From assembly GCA_023512135.1 (NCBI GenBank), contig JAIMAG010000018.1, positions 1-47,026 on the forward strand: a DNA stretch of 47,026 bases, in the 5' to 3' direction. Below the pieces are notes generated by a model. It saw only the letters and a list, made by a program, of their open reading frames with translations. It was not told where the DNA came from and did no database searches. The DNA is from Terriglobia bacterium (GTDB lineage Bacteria > Acidobacteriota > Terriglobia > Acidiferrales > UBA7541). This document shows, one piece after another, positions 8,906-17,295 of this stretch. Each line of letters opens with the position of its first letter. Within the stretch, counting starts at the first letter, position 1. A program made the translations under genes and the position numbers.

Positions 8906-9489
8906 GTGATTCTGGCGAGCTGGGACCGCGAATCCATTGCCAGTTCGGTGCGCTCCGTTCTCGGGCTTCGCTTCTGGCTGAACGACTCAGAAGCGCTTGA
9001 GGCCAGCTACCCGGCGGGGCCAAACGACGTGAATATCCGGCAGGCGGTGGACTGCGTGCCCATCTCCCTCAGCGGGAGCCAATTGCTCTCCGACCCACGG
9101 ATGGATCTGCGCTTCAAGGTGCGCAGCTCGATCCACTTCCAATCCGCGAATTACGTCCGTTATCTGCCGCAGGGCCGTGCTTGGCGGCTTTTCGTGACGG
9201 GAGGTGGTGGCGTGACGATTCTCGACGAGTTTTTCATTCACCGGAGATTTGCAATGAACTTCGCGGAGGGTTCAACCGTCCGCTCAACGAATATCTTTCC
9301 TTTCGCTCTGAATACCGTGTCTTTGCGTTCCGCCAGCCAAAGCTGAGCAGTATCTTCGTGCCGCATCCAGCTTTGCTACCGCCACGGCCCTTCGGCCGGG
9401 CTCGCCTTCCGCTTCTAGCCCACTCGCGGGGCTTTATTGTGCAGTGGCGACCGAAGCAGGAGCCAGCCGCCGGTCGTTCCTTTTCGTGA
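8861..9489 (+). pseudogene. Outer-membrane beta-barrel protein, frameshifted and 5' truncated
   Basis: One frame reads LGLRFWLNDSEALEASY, then a run of amphipathic strands ending in GGGVTILDEFFIHRRFAMNF. At about 9255-9265 the sensible protein moves to another frame as GGFNRPLNEYLSFRSEYRVFAFRQ. Adding one base in ttcgcgg would restore MNFGGGF and a continuous barrel ending. The 5' end has no signal peptide or ribosome binding site. The last 40 residues before the stop at 9489 are not barrel-like. It is either a decayed gene or an intact one with a sequencing error. Two intact, perhaps related barrel genes lie at 14148 and 14870. Confidence 0.6.
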
Positions 9490-9570
9490 CAACTTCCTGA
9501 GCTCTTTATACTACTTGGCAAATATTTATGCATATAAATAATTCTCAAAATTTGCAGGAGGATGTGGGCG

Positions 9571-10096
9571 ATGGTTCAGTCCAGTCGGCGGTCGGTGATG
9601 AAGGCCATGCTCGCTTTCCCGATCCAGGGAAAGCAAAATCAACGGCTGGCAGGAAACCTGTTTCTGGCGATAACTTTGCCTCTTCTCGCCGGTGTTGGCT
9701 GCGGCTGTTCAACGGATAATCGACTTCAGCCGGCTAAAAGATCAGTTGGGGAGGAGCGCAGCTGGTGACCTCGAAATCCTTCTGGAGGGCGATCCGGAAT
9801 TGGCCAATCGGGCCGATCCGCATACCCGCCTTACCGCCCTGCGGTGGGTTGTGCTGGGAAAATCTCACGCTGCCGTAGAACTTCTGTTGCGCAAAGGGGC
9901 AGACCCGAATGTGGACAGTCAGCCACCTGTCCCGACCAGCCAGTTGGTGCTCGCGATTAGGCAGGATGACATCGAGATGGTTCGGCTGTTACTGCGATAC
10001 GGAGCGGACCCAAAACGCTTCTACCCGGGCTGGGGAACGCCTTACACAACGGCCACGGCCCAAAAGCGGATGGACATCGCAGAATTGCTGAAATAA
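9571..10096 (+). pseudogene. Ankyrin-repeat lipoprotein-like gene, split by a frameshift
   Basis: An AGGAGG at 9556-9561 precedes ATG 9571. This first frame encodes a secretion signal with a lipobox-like end (LLAGVGCGCS) and stops at 9768. From about 9740 the other frame encodes two to three ankyrin repeats: DLEILLEGDPELANRADPHTRLTALRW, HAAVELLLRKGADPN and IEMVRLLLRYGADPKRF, ending IAELLK before TAA. A GTG at 9692 could start the second frame alone but has no ribosome binding site. The simplest reading is one exported ankyrin protein with an indel at 9730-9768. Ankyrin repeats bind proteins; the partner is unknown. Confidence 0.6.
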
Positions 10097-10133
10097 AGCA
10101 CATTTTCATCTTTCTCCTGCTCACGGCACTGCC

Positions 10134-10675
10134 ATGACGGGCACGCTTGTGCATGTGCTTGCTGTTCTCGCGCGATTGCTCGTCGGTTCCGTGTTGGTGT
10201 TTGCGGCCATAACGAAACTGGGCAGATTCGACAGATTCGTTCGGGCCGTCGCCGGATATCGTCTGCTAACGGAGTGCGCAGTTCATTCAGTATCATAGTT
10301 GTCATCGTCTACGAGCTCGCTGCCGGGGCTGCCGTAGCAGTGGGACTTTGGTTGCCATTTTCCGCGTGGGCAGCAACAGCGTTGCCAGGAATTTTCGCGC
10401 TGGCCATTGGTTCCAACGTCATTCGAGGGCAGGATACTCAGGACCGTGGATGCTTCGGAGGATGGCAACTGAAGGTTGGCTGGCTGCTGTTTTGCAGGAA
10501 TTTCGGGCTGGCAGGATTCGCCATGCTCTCCGTGCAGACGGAATTGGTCCCCACCTGGCCACAGGCAGGTCTTTTCGCCATGTGCTTGGGAATGAGCGTA
10601 GCTCCGTTTTTGGCGTCACGCGTCGCTGCTGAGACGCCTCCTCAGAGGGACCAACCCTCCCGGTCTGAACAGTAG
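10134..10675 (+). pseudogene. MauE/DoxX-like membrane protein, split by a frameshift
   Basis: ATG 10134 opens a frame with a first membrane helix, ARLLVGSVLVFAAITKLGRFDRF, then VAGYRLL, a typical MauE/DoxX-like start. It stops at about 10298. The protein continues in another frame from about 10274 with IVVIVYELAAGAAVAVGLWL, further helices and the RGQDTQDRGCFGGW loop that resembles the Cys-containing loop of MauE proteins. It ends at 10675. An indel at about 10270-10290 explains this. Members are four-helix inner-membrane proteins linked to quinone or thiol redox and methylamine dehydrogenase maturation; the substrate here is unknown. Confidence 0.65.
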
Positions 10676-10743
10676 GCTATCCCAGAGGCAATCTTCTTTT
10701 CGCTGCTCTCACGATCCCATAACCTGACGAATGCCGTGCGGCT

Positions 10744-10773
10744 TTGCCGAGCGGTGGGCGGGCGCGGTAGAAT
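10744..10773 (+). promoter_or_regulatory. Sigma70-type promoter upstream of secA
   Basis: TTGCCG (10744-10749) and TAGAAT (10768-10773) are 18 bases apart. Transcription would begin near 10780, about 250 bases before the secA start. The call is from pattern only. Confidence 0.45.
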
Positions 10774-10810
10774 GAGATGCTGGTTCTGAGGAGCTACAGT
10801 TCTCGCCGCG

Positions 10811-10865
10811 AAGCAGTCCCGGCCAGCCCGCAGCATGGAGCGGCAAATGGGGACTGCTTTTGTTG
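10811..10865 (+). ncRNA. Terminator-like hairpin in the secA leader (attenuator or small RNA end)
   Basis: A perfect 10-bp stem (aagcagtccc, 10811-10820, with gggactgctt, 10850-10859) encloses a nested 4-bp hairpin (10828-10831 with 10840-10843) and is followed by CTTTTGTTGTG. Together with the promoter-like site at 10744 this could release a transcript of about 85 nt or attenuate secA. I do not recognise the family: the SRP RNA tetraloop core is absent. The rest of 10681-11032 holds no gene. Confidence 0.4.
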
Positions 10866-11032
10866 TGTGGGCCGCAGAAAAATGTAGCCGGACGCACCGG
10901 CAGGCGGGGGAAGGCAGCAGGACGCTGCGCAAGAGGACGAGCCAGAAAGCCGGGGTGGGCACAAGCATGAATTTCGATGGCTGCGTCTGAGCGGGCTGCG
11001 TTCCGAGTCTGTTCCGAACGAACCCGAAGCGT

Positions 11033-13915
11033 ATGCAGGTTGACCAGATCATTGACCGCGTGTTGGCGCGGTTCATCGGCACCAAGCACGAGCGCGATAT
11101 TCGTCGGCTGAAGCCGTTCGTCGAAGCGATCAACGCGCTGGAGCCGGAGATGCAGCGACTGACGGACGCCGAGATGCGCGCGCGCACCGAACAGTTTCGC
11201 GCACAGGTTCGCGCGGCGTTGGGCGACACCACGCCGGAAGACTCAGACTATCGCCAGAAGCTCGATGCGGCGCTCGACACCCTTCTGGTTCCCGCCTTTG
11301 CCCTGGTGCGCGAAGCCGCCCGACGGCGGCTGGGCATGCGCCACTTCGATGTGCAACTGATCGGCGGGATCGTGCTCCACCAGGGCAAAATTGCCGAGAT
11401 GAAAACCGGCGAGGGAAAAACGCTGGTGGCCACGCTGCCGGCATATCTGAATGCCCTCGCGGGCCAGGGTGTGCACATCGTCACGGTGAACGACTATCTG
11501 GCCCGGCGCGACGCGGAATGGATGGCGCCCATCTACACTGCGCTGGGCTTGAGCGTGGGGATCATTGTCCACGACCTGGACGACGCCCAGCGGCGCGCCG
11601 CCTATGCAGCCGATGTGACTTACGGCACCAACAACGAATTCGGCTTCGACTATCTGCGGGACAACATGAAGTACGATCTTGCCGACTGTGTCCAGCGCGG
11701 GCACCACTATGCCATTGTGGACGAGGTCGACTCCATCCTGATCGACGAAGCCCGCACCCCTCTGATCATTTCCGGGCCGGCAGAAATCTCCACGGAAAAG
11801 TACTATCGCGTGGACAAAATCATCCCGAAATTGATTCGCGATCTGGACTACACGATCGACGAAAAGCATCGCACGGCCACCCTCACCGAAGAGGGAGTGG
11901 CCAAATGCGAGCGGCTGCTCGGTGTGAGCAATCTGTACGACCCGGCTCACATCGACCTGCTCCACGGCGTCTATCAGGCGCTGCGTGCCCACACCCTGTT
12001 CCACCGCGACCGCGATTATGTGGTCAAGGATGGCCAGGTGATCATCGTGGACGAGTTTACCGGGCGCCAGATGCCGGGCCGCCGCTGGTCGGACGGTCTG
12101 CACCAAGCCATCGAAGCCAAAGAGGGCGTGAAAATCGAACGGGAAAATCAGACGCTGGCTACCATCACCTTTCAGAACTACTTCCGCATGTACCGCAAGC
12201 TGGCGGGAATGACCGGTACGGCGGAAACGGAAGCTGCCGAGTTCAGCAAAATCTACAACCTGGATGTGGTGGTCATTCCCACCAATCGTCCCCTGATCCG
12301 GCACGAATTTCCCGACGTTGTCTACCGCACCGAGCGGGAAAAATTCGAAGCGGTCGTCAACGGCATTCTTCAGGAAGACGGCACCTACACCGGCGGGATC
12401 CGGCAGTTCTACGAACGCGGTCAGCCCGTGCTGGTGGGCACCATCTCGATCGAAAAGTCCGAGCGGCTGAGCGCCCTGCTGAAAAAAGCCGGCATCCCTC
12501 ACCAGGTGCTCAACGCCAAGCAGCACGAACGGGAAGCGAAAATCATCTCGCAAGCCGGCCGCAAGGGCGCGGTCACCGTCTCGACGAACATGGCGGGGCG
12601 CGGGACGGACATTCTGCTGGGCGGCAATCCGGAGCTGCTGGCACGGGAGCATTGTCTGCGCGAGAAGCTGGCCATTCCCTATGCTCCGGCTGGATCCGTG
12701 ATACGTCCCGATGAAGCCGATGCCCTGAGTGCGGCGCAGCGGGTGATGTTTCAGCACGAGGGGCGCATCTATCAGGTTCCCCTCGAGGTCTGGAAGCCGA
12801 TCTACGAGCAGTACGCCGCGCAGTGCCGCGCCGAACACGACGAAGTCGTCGCCCTGGGCGGACTCCATGTGCTCGGCACCGAACGTCACGAAGCCCGGCG
12901 CATCGACAACCAGCTCCGGGGCCGCGCCGGCCGCCAGGGAGACCCGGGCTCTTCCCGATTTTTCCTCTCGCTGGAAGACGACCTGCTGCGCATCTTTGGC
13001 GGCGAGCGCGTGAAAAACCTGATGTACCGGCTGGGCATGACCGAGGGAGTGCCCATCGAATCCCGCCTGATCAGCCGTCGCATCGAAAACGCGCAGAAGG
13101 CGGTCGAGGCGCAGAACTTCCAGGCCCGCAAGCACCTGCTCGAATACGACGACGTGATGAACAAGCAGCGGGAAACCATCTACTCGATCCGCCGCTCGAT
13201 CCTGGAGGGCAAGGACCAGAAAGACTACGTTCTCGGCATCGCCGAAGATATCGCGCGGGAACTCGTGGCCACCTACTGTCCCCGCGATGCCCACCCGGAC
13301 ACCTGGAACATCGCCCAGCTCACCAACGAAGTCCTGCACCAGTTTGGTCTGGACCTCGCCGCGGCCGGCATCGACCCGAAGCAACTCGAGCACGAGGAAC
13401 TGGCCGACCAGCTCGTCGAGGCCATTCACCGCCGTTATCAGGAGAAGGAGCAGCTCTTCGGCGCAGAGGTGATGCGCTGGCTGGAACGCCGCGTGGTACT
13501 CGACGTGGTGGACACGCAATGGAAAGACCACCTGCTCTCGCTCGACCACCTGAAGGAAGGCATCGGCTTGCGCGGCTACGGGCAGAAGGATCCGCTGGTC
13601 GAGTTCAAAAAGGAAGCCTTCACGCTGTTCGAAGAGATGATGGACCGCATCGACACCGAAACGGTCCGCTTTCTGTTTCTCGTTCAACCGGCCCGGCCTG
13701 AGGTGGGCACCGCGACCGCTCATCAGGCCGCACCGCCCATGCTCGAAGCAGTCGAACGCCGCCGTCGCCAAGCACAGCAAAACCTGCAGTTCCAGGCCGG
13801 TGCCAAGCAGGAAGCGCCACGCCCGGTGCGCGCCGGCGCAAAAATCGGTCGCAACGATCCCTGCCCCTGCGGCTCCGGCAAGAAATACAAAAAGTGCTGC
13901 GGGAAAGTAGCCTGA
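11033..13915 (+). CDS. secA: Preprotein translocase ATPase SecA
   Basis: The 960-residue motor drives unfolded preproteins through SecYEG. The Walker A motif MKTGEGKT is at residues 123-130, with the conserved [13 protein letters not shown] and [16 protein letters not shown] segments after it. DEAD-type [20 protein letters not shown], the preprotein cross-linking domain, and the second nucleotide-binding fold ([13 protein letters not shown]) follow, then the helical scaffold ([12 protein letters not shown]). The C-terminal zinc-binding tail [13 protein letters not shown] (from residue 944) binds SecB or ribosomes in other bacteria. The ATG at 11033 has only a weak ribosome binding site. SecY is encoded at 35560-36975. 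Confidence 0.97.
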   Translation: MQVDQIIDRVLARFIGTKHERDIRRLKPFVEAINALEPEMQRLTDAEMRARTEQFRAQVRAALGDTTPEDSDYRQKLDAALDTLLVPAFALVREAARRRLGMRHFDVQLIGGIVLHQGKIAEMKTGEGKTLVATLPAYLNALAGQGVHIVTVNDYLARRDAEWMAPIYTALGLSVGIIVHDLDDAQRRAAYAADVTYGTNNEFGFDYLRDNMKYDLADCVQRGHHYAIVDEVDSILIDEARTPLIISGPAEISTEKYYRVDKIIPKLIRDLDYTIDEKHRTATLTEEGVAKCERLLGVSNLYDPAHIDLLHGVYQALRAHTLFHRDRDYVVKDGQVIIVDEFTGRQMPGRRWSDGLHQAIEAKEGVKIERENQTLATITFQNYFRMYRKLAGMTGTAETEAAEFSKIYNLDVVVIPTNRPLIRHEFPDVVYRTEREKFEAVVNGILQEDGTYTGGIRQFYERGQPVLVGTISIEKSERLSALLKKAGIPHQVLNAKQHEREAKIISQAGRKGAVTVSTNMAGRGTDILLGGNPELLAREHCLREKLAIPYAPAGSVIRPDEADALSAAQRVMFQHEGRIYQVPLEVWKPIYEQYAAQCRAEHDEVVALGGLHVLGTERHEARRIDNQLRGRAGRQGDPGSSRFFLSLEDDLLRIFGGERVKNLMYRLGMTEGVPIESRLISRRIENAQKAVEAQNFQARKHLLEYDDVMNKQRETIYSIRRSILEGKDQKDYVLGIAEDIARELVATYCPRDAHPDTWNIAQLTNEVLHQFGLDLAAAGIDPKQLEHEELADQLVEAIHRRYQEKEQLFGAEVMRWLERRVVLDVVDTQWKDHLLSLDHLKEGIGLRGYGQKDPLVEFKKEAFTLFEEMMDRIDTETVRFLFLVQPARPEVGTATAHQAAPPMLEAVERRRRQAQQNLQFQAGAKQEAPRPVRAGAKIGRNDPCPCGSGKKYKKCCGKVA

Positions 13916-14147
13916 GCCAGGCACCGGTACGGAATGCCCTCGGACTGACCGGTACGCCACTCAGAAAGGCGCAAAATGTCGGGCATTCCTGCCGTCGTTT
14001 CCAAACGGTTCATCCCGGGAGTTCCCAGGGGTTACTTAAAGGGTTCTTAGTACGAACTTTTCATAGCAGAACCCGTATGCGCATGCTATTCAAGCGAGGG
14101 TGAGCCAGAGCCTCTCAGAGGCCTGCGTAACTGGAGGAGAGTTGCCT

Positions 14148-14690
14148 ATGCGAAAGCTATTTGTGGTGTGTGGGGTCGTTGCATTCATTCTGGCTGCGGG
14201 TCAGCCCGCTGCTGCACAGGGTGAACATAGCTGGCGGCTGCGCGCGGCGGTTGTGAACGAACAAATCAGCGAAGACGTCTCCAACATCGACTTCCACCTG
14301 ACCGGCTTCGCGGTTCGGGTGTCGCGACAACTGTACGGTCCGCTGGCAGTTGCTGGAGAGTATGGGGCCACATTTGGTGATCCTTTCGATCTGGACACGA
14401 ACAATCAGTGGATCGTCGGAGGGCTCCAGGTCTACCCCTACGCTGGCGAGTATGTGGAAGTTTACTTCCAGGGCCTGGGCGGCTGGGATCGGGTCAAAGT
14501 CGGCGAAGGCCCCGGCAGCAGTGACAGTGGCGGAACGGTAGTCGTGGGTGGAGGAGTCAACATCTACTTCCACCAAAATGTGGGCCTGAACTTCGAAGCG
14601 AACTACAAGTCCATGTGGACGTTCGACACCCGGCAGGACGTGGGCCAATTCCGCGGCGGGATTGTCTTCCGCTGGGGTGGCTCGTACTGA
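14148..14690 (+). CDS. Small outer-membrane beta-barrel protein
   Basis: The 180-residue product has a signal peptide (MRKLFVVCGVVAFILAAGQPAAAQ) and then alternating strands with a barrel pattern, ending in FRGGIVFRWGGSY. It has no periplasmic domain. ATG 14148 is preceded by GGAGGAGA seven bases upstream. A bidirectional terminator follows directly. Its neighbour at 14870 encodes a protein of the same size and style (both end in GxxFRW), which suggests an old duplication. The specific function is unknown; such barrels are often annotated only as outer-membrane beta-barrel proteins. Confidence 0.75.
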   Translation: MRKLFVVCGVVAFILAAGQPAAAQGEHSWRLRAAVVNEQISEDVSNIDFHLTGFAVRVSRQLYGPLAVAGEYGATFGDPFDLDTNNQWIVGGLQVYPYAGEYVEVYFQGLGGWDRVKVGEGPGSSDSGGTVVVGGGVNIYFHQNVGLNFEANYKSMWTFDTRQDVGQFRGGIVFRWGGSY

Positions 14691-14706
14691 GGGATTCATG
14701 TCCCAC

Positions 14707-14757
14707 AAAAGAAAAGGGCGGACCAGCAGCGAGCGCTGGGTCGCCCTTTTCTTTTCT
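14707..14757. terminator. Bidirectional intrinsic terminator
   Basis: The arms aaaagaaaagggcg...ccagc and gctggg-tcgcccttttctttt pair over about 18 bp around an AGCGAGC loop. There is an A-tract before the stem and a T-tract after it. It closes the beta-barrel gene ending at 14690. Confidence 0.85.
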
Positions 14758-14869
14758 AACCAGTCATTGGCGATTTAAGTTGCCGATTTTCTGCTGACGC
14801 ACTGCCACAGGGCTTGCGAAAGCAGAATCTGTCCAAATCTGTACGGCGGACTCGATCCGGCGGTCACCG

Positions 14870-15409
14870 ATGCCTCTTCGCATTTCAATGTTCGTTATCG
14901 TGCTGGCATGTGCTGCCCTGCCGACAGCAGCACAGCCCAGCCATCGTGCGGAAGTGGGCGTGCTGTATGAGCGCTTCGAAGCAGGGGCTCAAACGCCGTT
15001 CGACGACTTCGGCATGGACGGATTTGGAGGTGTACTGACCGTCTATCTGCTGCGCTGGTTTGCCTTCAAAGCAGAAGTGGGCGGCAGTTGGGGGCGGCCC
15101 GCGGGTGTGCTGGCCAGTCTGTACAGCTACCATTTCGGCATTCAGTTGGCCTGGCGGGAGCGCTGGCCGCTGATTCCCTGGTTGCACCTGCTCGGTGGTC
15201 GGAGTCGCATCAAATTCGACGTGGATACGCCGGAAGCGTTTTCGGTGCACGACAACACAGACTCGTGGGTCCTCGGTGGAGGCGTGGACGTTCCCTTTCA
15301 CCGTCACTGGGTCTTCCGCCTAGCAGAGCTCAGCTATGTCCGCACGGCCTTCAACGATCAAACCCAGAACAACTGGCGAATCAAGTCTGGCTTCCTGTTC
15401 CGGTGGTGA
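14870..15409 (+). CDS. Small outer-membrane beta-barrel protein, possible paralogue
   Basis: The 179-residue product has a signal peptide ending near TAAQP (about residue 22). Its barrel strands then include GGVLTVYLLRWFAFKAEVGGS and WVLGGGVDVPFHRHWVFRLAE, and the ending KSGFLFRW matches a beta-signal. It sits downstream of the terminator at 14757, so it is probably transcribed separately. Similar size, same order of elements and a shared FRW ending link it to the 14148 gene. No function beyond outer-membrane location is claimed. Confidence 0.75.
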   Translation: MPLRISMFVIVLACAALPTAAQPSHRAEVGVLYERFEAGAQTPFDDFGMDGFGGVLTVYLLRWFAFKAEVGGSWGRPAGVLASLYSYHFGIQLAWRERWPLIPWLHLLGGRSRIKFDVDTPEAFSVHDNTDSWVLGGGVDVPFHRHWVFRLAELSYVRTAFNDQTQNNWRIKSGFLFRW

Positions 15410-15608
15410 GGTCAAAAGTTAAAACTGACGAGCCGGGGCCGACACCCGGGTTTCCCCGGAAACTCAGAACCCCAGGGCACAGCACTTCGAACTCCACAGA
15501 AGTTCCCAACTTGGGTAGTTTCTACCCCTCAGCTTATCCGAGGATAGCCAGATAGTCAGGGAAATTTCCATAAGTAGTTTTTTTTCAATTTATTAGACAG
15601 CGTACGGG

Positions 15609-16013
15609 TTGGTGGACACCGTGCTCAGATGCCCAGGGGCAGACCCCTCAAGGTCTGTCGAAGCGAGGTGCAAGGTGGGGAATTCCGCTGCGCCGAAGTG
15701 CCGGATTACTGGCTGCGAACAACGGGTGCGGCCGGCGCTGGCTGCTCAGATGCTCTGCCTGGACCACTTCTTCGAGTACACCTACACGAAGGCGCTCGCG
15801 ACGCTGGAACTATGCCAGCAAGGCCGGGCGGTGGACTGGGATTCGCTGGAGTGGTTGTTCACCATCGCGGACTTTTCCATCCGCATGCTGGCACAAAATG
15901 CGCATGCGCTCAGTCCGGCGCAGCGCGACAAAACCCTGGAGCTGCTGCTGTGCCTGTCAAACATCCGCGAATATGTTCGGCACCACTCGGTAGCCGGTGT
16001 CAACACCGCTTGA
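15609..16013 (+). CDS. Hypothetical protein with a CCCH zinc-like motif
   Basis: I do not recognise the family. The longest reading gives 134 residues from a TTG at 15609, but the first 25 or so look unstructured and a later GTG may be the true start. The core has C-x4-C-x13-C-x2-H (Cys31, Cys36, Cys50, His53), which could bind zinc. It is followed by a helical region (FEYTYTKALATLELC and later LLLCLSNIREYVRHH). The spacing to the next + gene is 93 bp, so they may be co-transcribed. An AT-rich stretch with eight Ts lies just upstream (15576-15583 region). Confidence 0.55.
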   Translation: MVDTVLRCPGADPSRSVEARCKVGNSAAPKCRITGCEQRVRPALAAQMLCLDHFFEYTYTKALATLELCQQGRAVDWDSLEWLFTIADFSIRMLAQNAHALSPAQRDKTLELLLCLSNIREYVRHHSVAGVNTA

Positions 16014-16106
16014 GCTGCTTATCGGCACCTGCGCAAACCCGAACTCACTCCGGCGAAGTGGTGCGGCCGCTGCCGGCACGCTTCCGAGAAATCTAAGTGG
16101 TTCACC

Positions 16107-16850
16107 ATGGCTACAGACATTCAAAATCTCGATCCGTTCAAACCTTCGCAACCACAGATTCCAGGTGTGACGCCAACGCCGCCGACACGCAACTGGAGCA
16201 AACGCTGGCAATGGTTTGCCGACGCCGAGTGGCGTTCGCGCTGGCTGCGCCGAGCGGGGATTCCTGTCGCGGCCGTACTGGCCGGGGCGGTTCTGGCCTG
16301 GATAACGTTTCCCACCCTGCCCGAGCCACGGGAAAAACAAACCGAGCAAAGGCGGCTGTCGCAGCCGGCAGCCTCAGCGGCTATCCAGACAGCAGCGCCG
16401 ACGGCGCGGGTGCTCGAAGAAGTTCCGCCCGGTCCGGTAACCGTGGCCCGTGTCGGGGAGCTGGCCAAACCTTGGGAAGCTCGGTTCTTCCGCATCCGCC
16501 GCCAGCACAATGGGCGCGAGGTGCCAGCGATTCTGATTCGCCTGCCGAACGTTTCGGCGCGCTCGGCGAATGCCTACTGGGCACTGGTGCTGGAAGAACC
16601 GTTCGGCCGCTGCAAACTGGAATACGTAACCGACCGAAAGCGGCTCGAGCGCGAATTCGGCTATCGGGCGCAGCACCCGATGGTGGTGGACCCATGCAAC
16701 GGGTCGGTCTATCATCCGCTGCGCTTTGGACCGCGAACCGACGGGGCCATGCTTCGCGGCGAGGTGGTTGCAGGGCCAGCGATCCGGCCGCCGCTGGCGA
16801 TTCTGGTGCACGTGCGCGGCAACGAGATTATTGCGGAACGAACCGAATAA
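16107..16850 (+). CDS. Membrane-anchored protein with a Rieske-like fold lacking cluster ligands
   Basis: The 247-residue product has a cytoplasmic N-terminus, one membrane helix (about residues 51-70), an Ala/Pro-rich linker and a C-terminal domain. That domain ends in DPCNGSVYHPLRFG (Cys197) followed by GAMLRGEVVAGPAIRPPLAILV. This parallels the second half of Rieske proteins, where CPCHGS-x-Y/F is followed by LRGPAPRPL. The C-x-H and C-x2-H ligand sets are not present, so a 2Fe-2S cluster is unlikely. No cytochrome bc genes are adjacent. The fold call is by eye; the role is unknown. Confidence 0.5.
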   Translation: MATDIQNLDPFKPSQPQIPGVTPTPPTRNWSKRWQWFADAEWRSRWLRRAGIPVAAVLAGAVLAWITFPTLPEPREKQTEQRRLSQPAASAAIQTAAPTARVLEEVPPGPVTVARVGELAKPWEARFFRIRRQHNGREVPAILIRLPNVSARSANAYWALVLEEPFGRCKLEYVTDRKRLEREFGYRAQHPMVVDPCNGSVYHPLRFGPRTDGAMLRGEVVAGPAIRPPLAILVHVRGNEIIAERTE

Positions 16851-16865
16851 CGACGCCGACCGCTT

Positions 16866-17207
16866 TCAGTGCGACCCTGCCGACTGCATCGTGCGCCGGA
16901 CTTCTTCTCCCATTCTTCCCGTCAGCATCAGCCAGACCATTTTCTGGTCCGAGAGCCACGACCAGAGCGGATGGCCGAACGTGGCCGGCCGGTTGTGTTC
17001 GATGAAAAAGTGGGAGATCCAGGCCAGGGCGTAGCCAACCAGCAAGGCCGCCAAGACGAGCCAGGGATTGCGCAGCAGGATCGCGGCCACAAGTAACCCC
17101 CAGCCCGCCACCGTTCCGGTGAAATGAAACACGCGGGTCAGCGGCCGGCTATGCGCACGAACATAGTAAGGCCAGAATTCGGCAAAGTTTCTGGGTGCTT
17201 CCGACAT
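16866..17207 (-). CDS. DUF962 / Mpo1-like membrane protein
   Basis: The 113-residue product begins SEAPRNFAEFWPYYVRAHS and carries the conserved His residues of this family in FHFTGT and SHFFIEHNRPATFGHP, between two membrane segments. Yeast Mpo1 is an Fe-dependent dioxygenase in fatty-acid alpha-oxidation; bacterial members are mostly uncharacterised. I chose the ATG at 17207 because of the GAGGCAGGG just upstream and the family's N-terminus. It converges on the Rieske-like gene with a 15-bp gap and follows the lipoprotein gene at 17296 on the same strand. Confidence 0.8.
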   Translation of the reverse strand: MSEAPRNFAEFWPYYVRAHSRPLTRVFHFTGTVAGWGLLVAAILLRNPWLVLAALLVGYALAWISHFFIEHNRPATFGHPLWSWLSDQKMVWLMLTGRMGEEVRRTMQSAGSH

Positions 17208-17295
17208 CCCTGCCTCGCTGGTGCAGCATTCTACGCGGCCGACGTGTACAAAACAACCTGCAAAGAACAGGCTGTGACGAGGCAGAGCCAGGGGA

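Noticed and set aside
10774-10870. SRP (4.5S) RNA in the secA leader
   Set aside because: The conserved GGAA-tetraloop core and its asymmetric loop are not present.
11243-13960. 905-residue open frame antisense to secA
   Set aside because: It exists because high third-position GC removes stops on the opposite strand. It has no domain and secA is unambiguous.
13916-14147. Regulatory element after secA made of repeated ACCGGTAC words and a ggaatgccc/gggcattcc inverted repeat
   Set aside because: The arms are short and about 40 bases apart without a T run; this is likely chance in GC-rich DNA.
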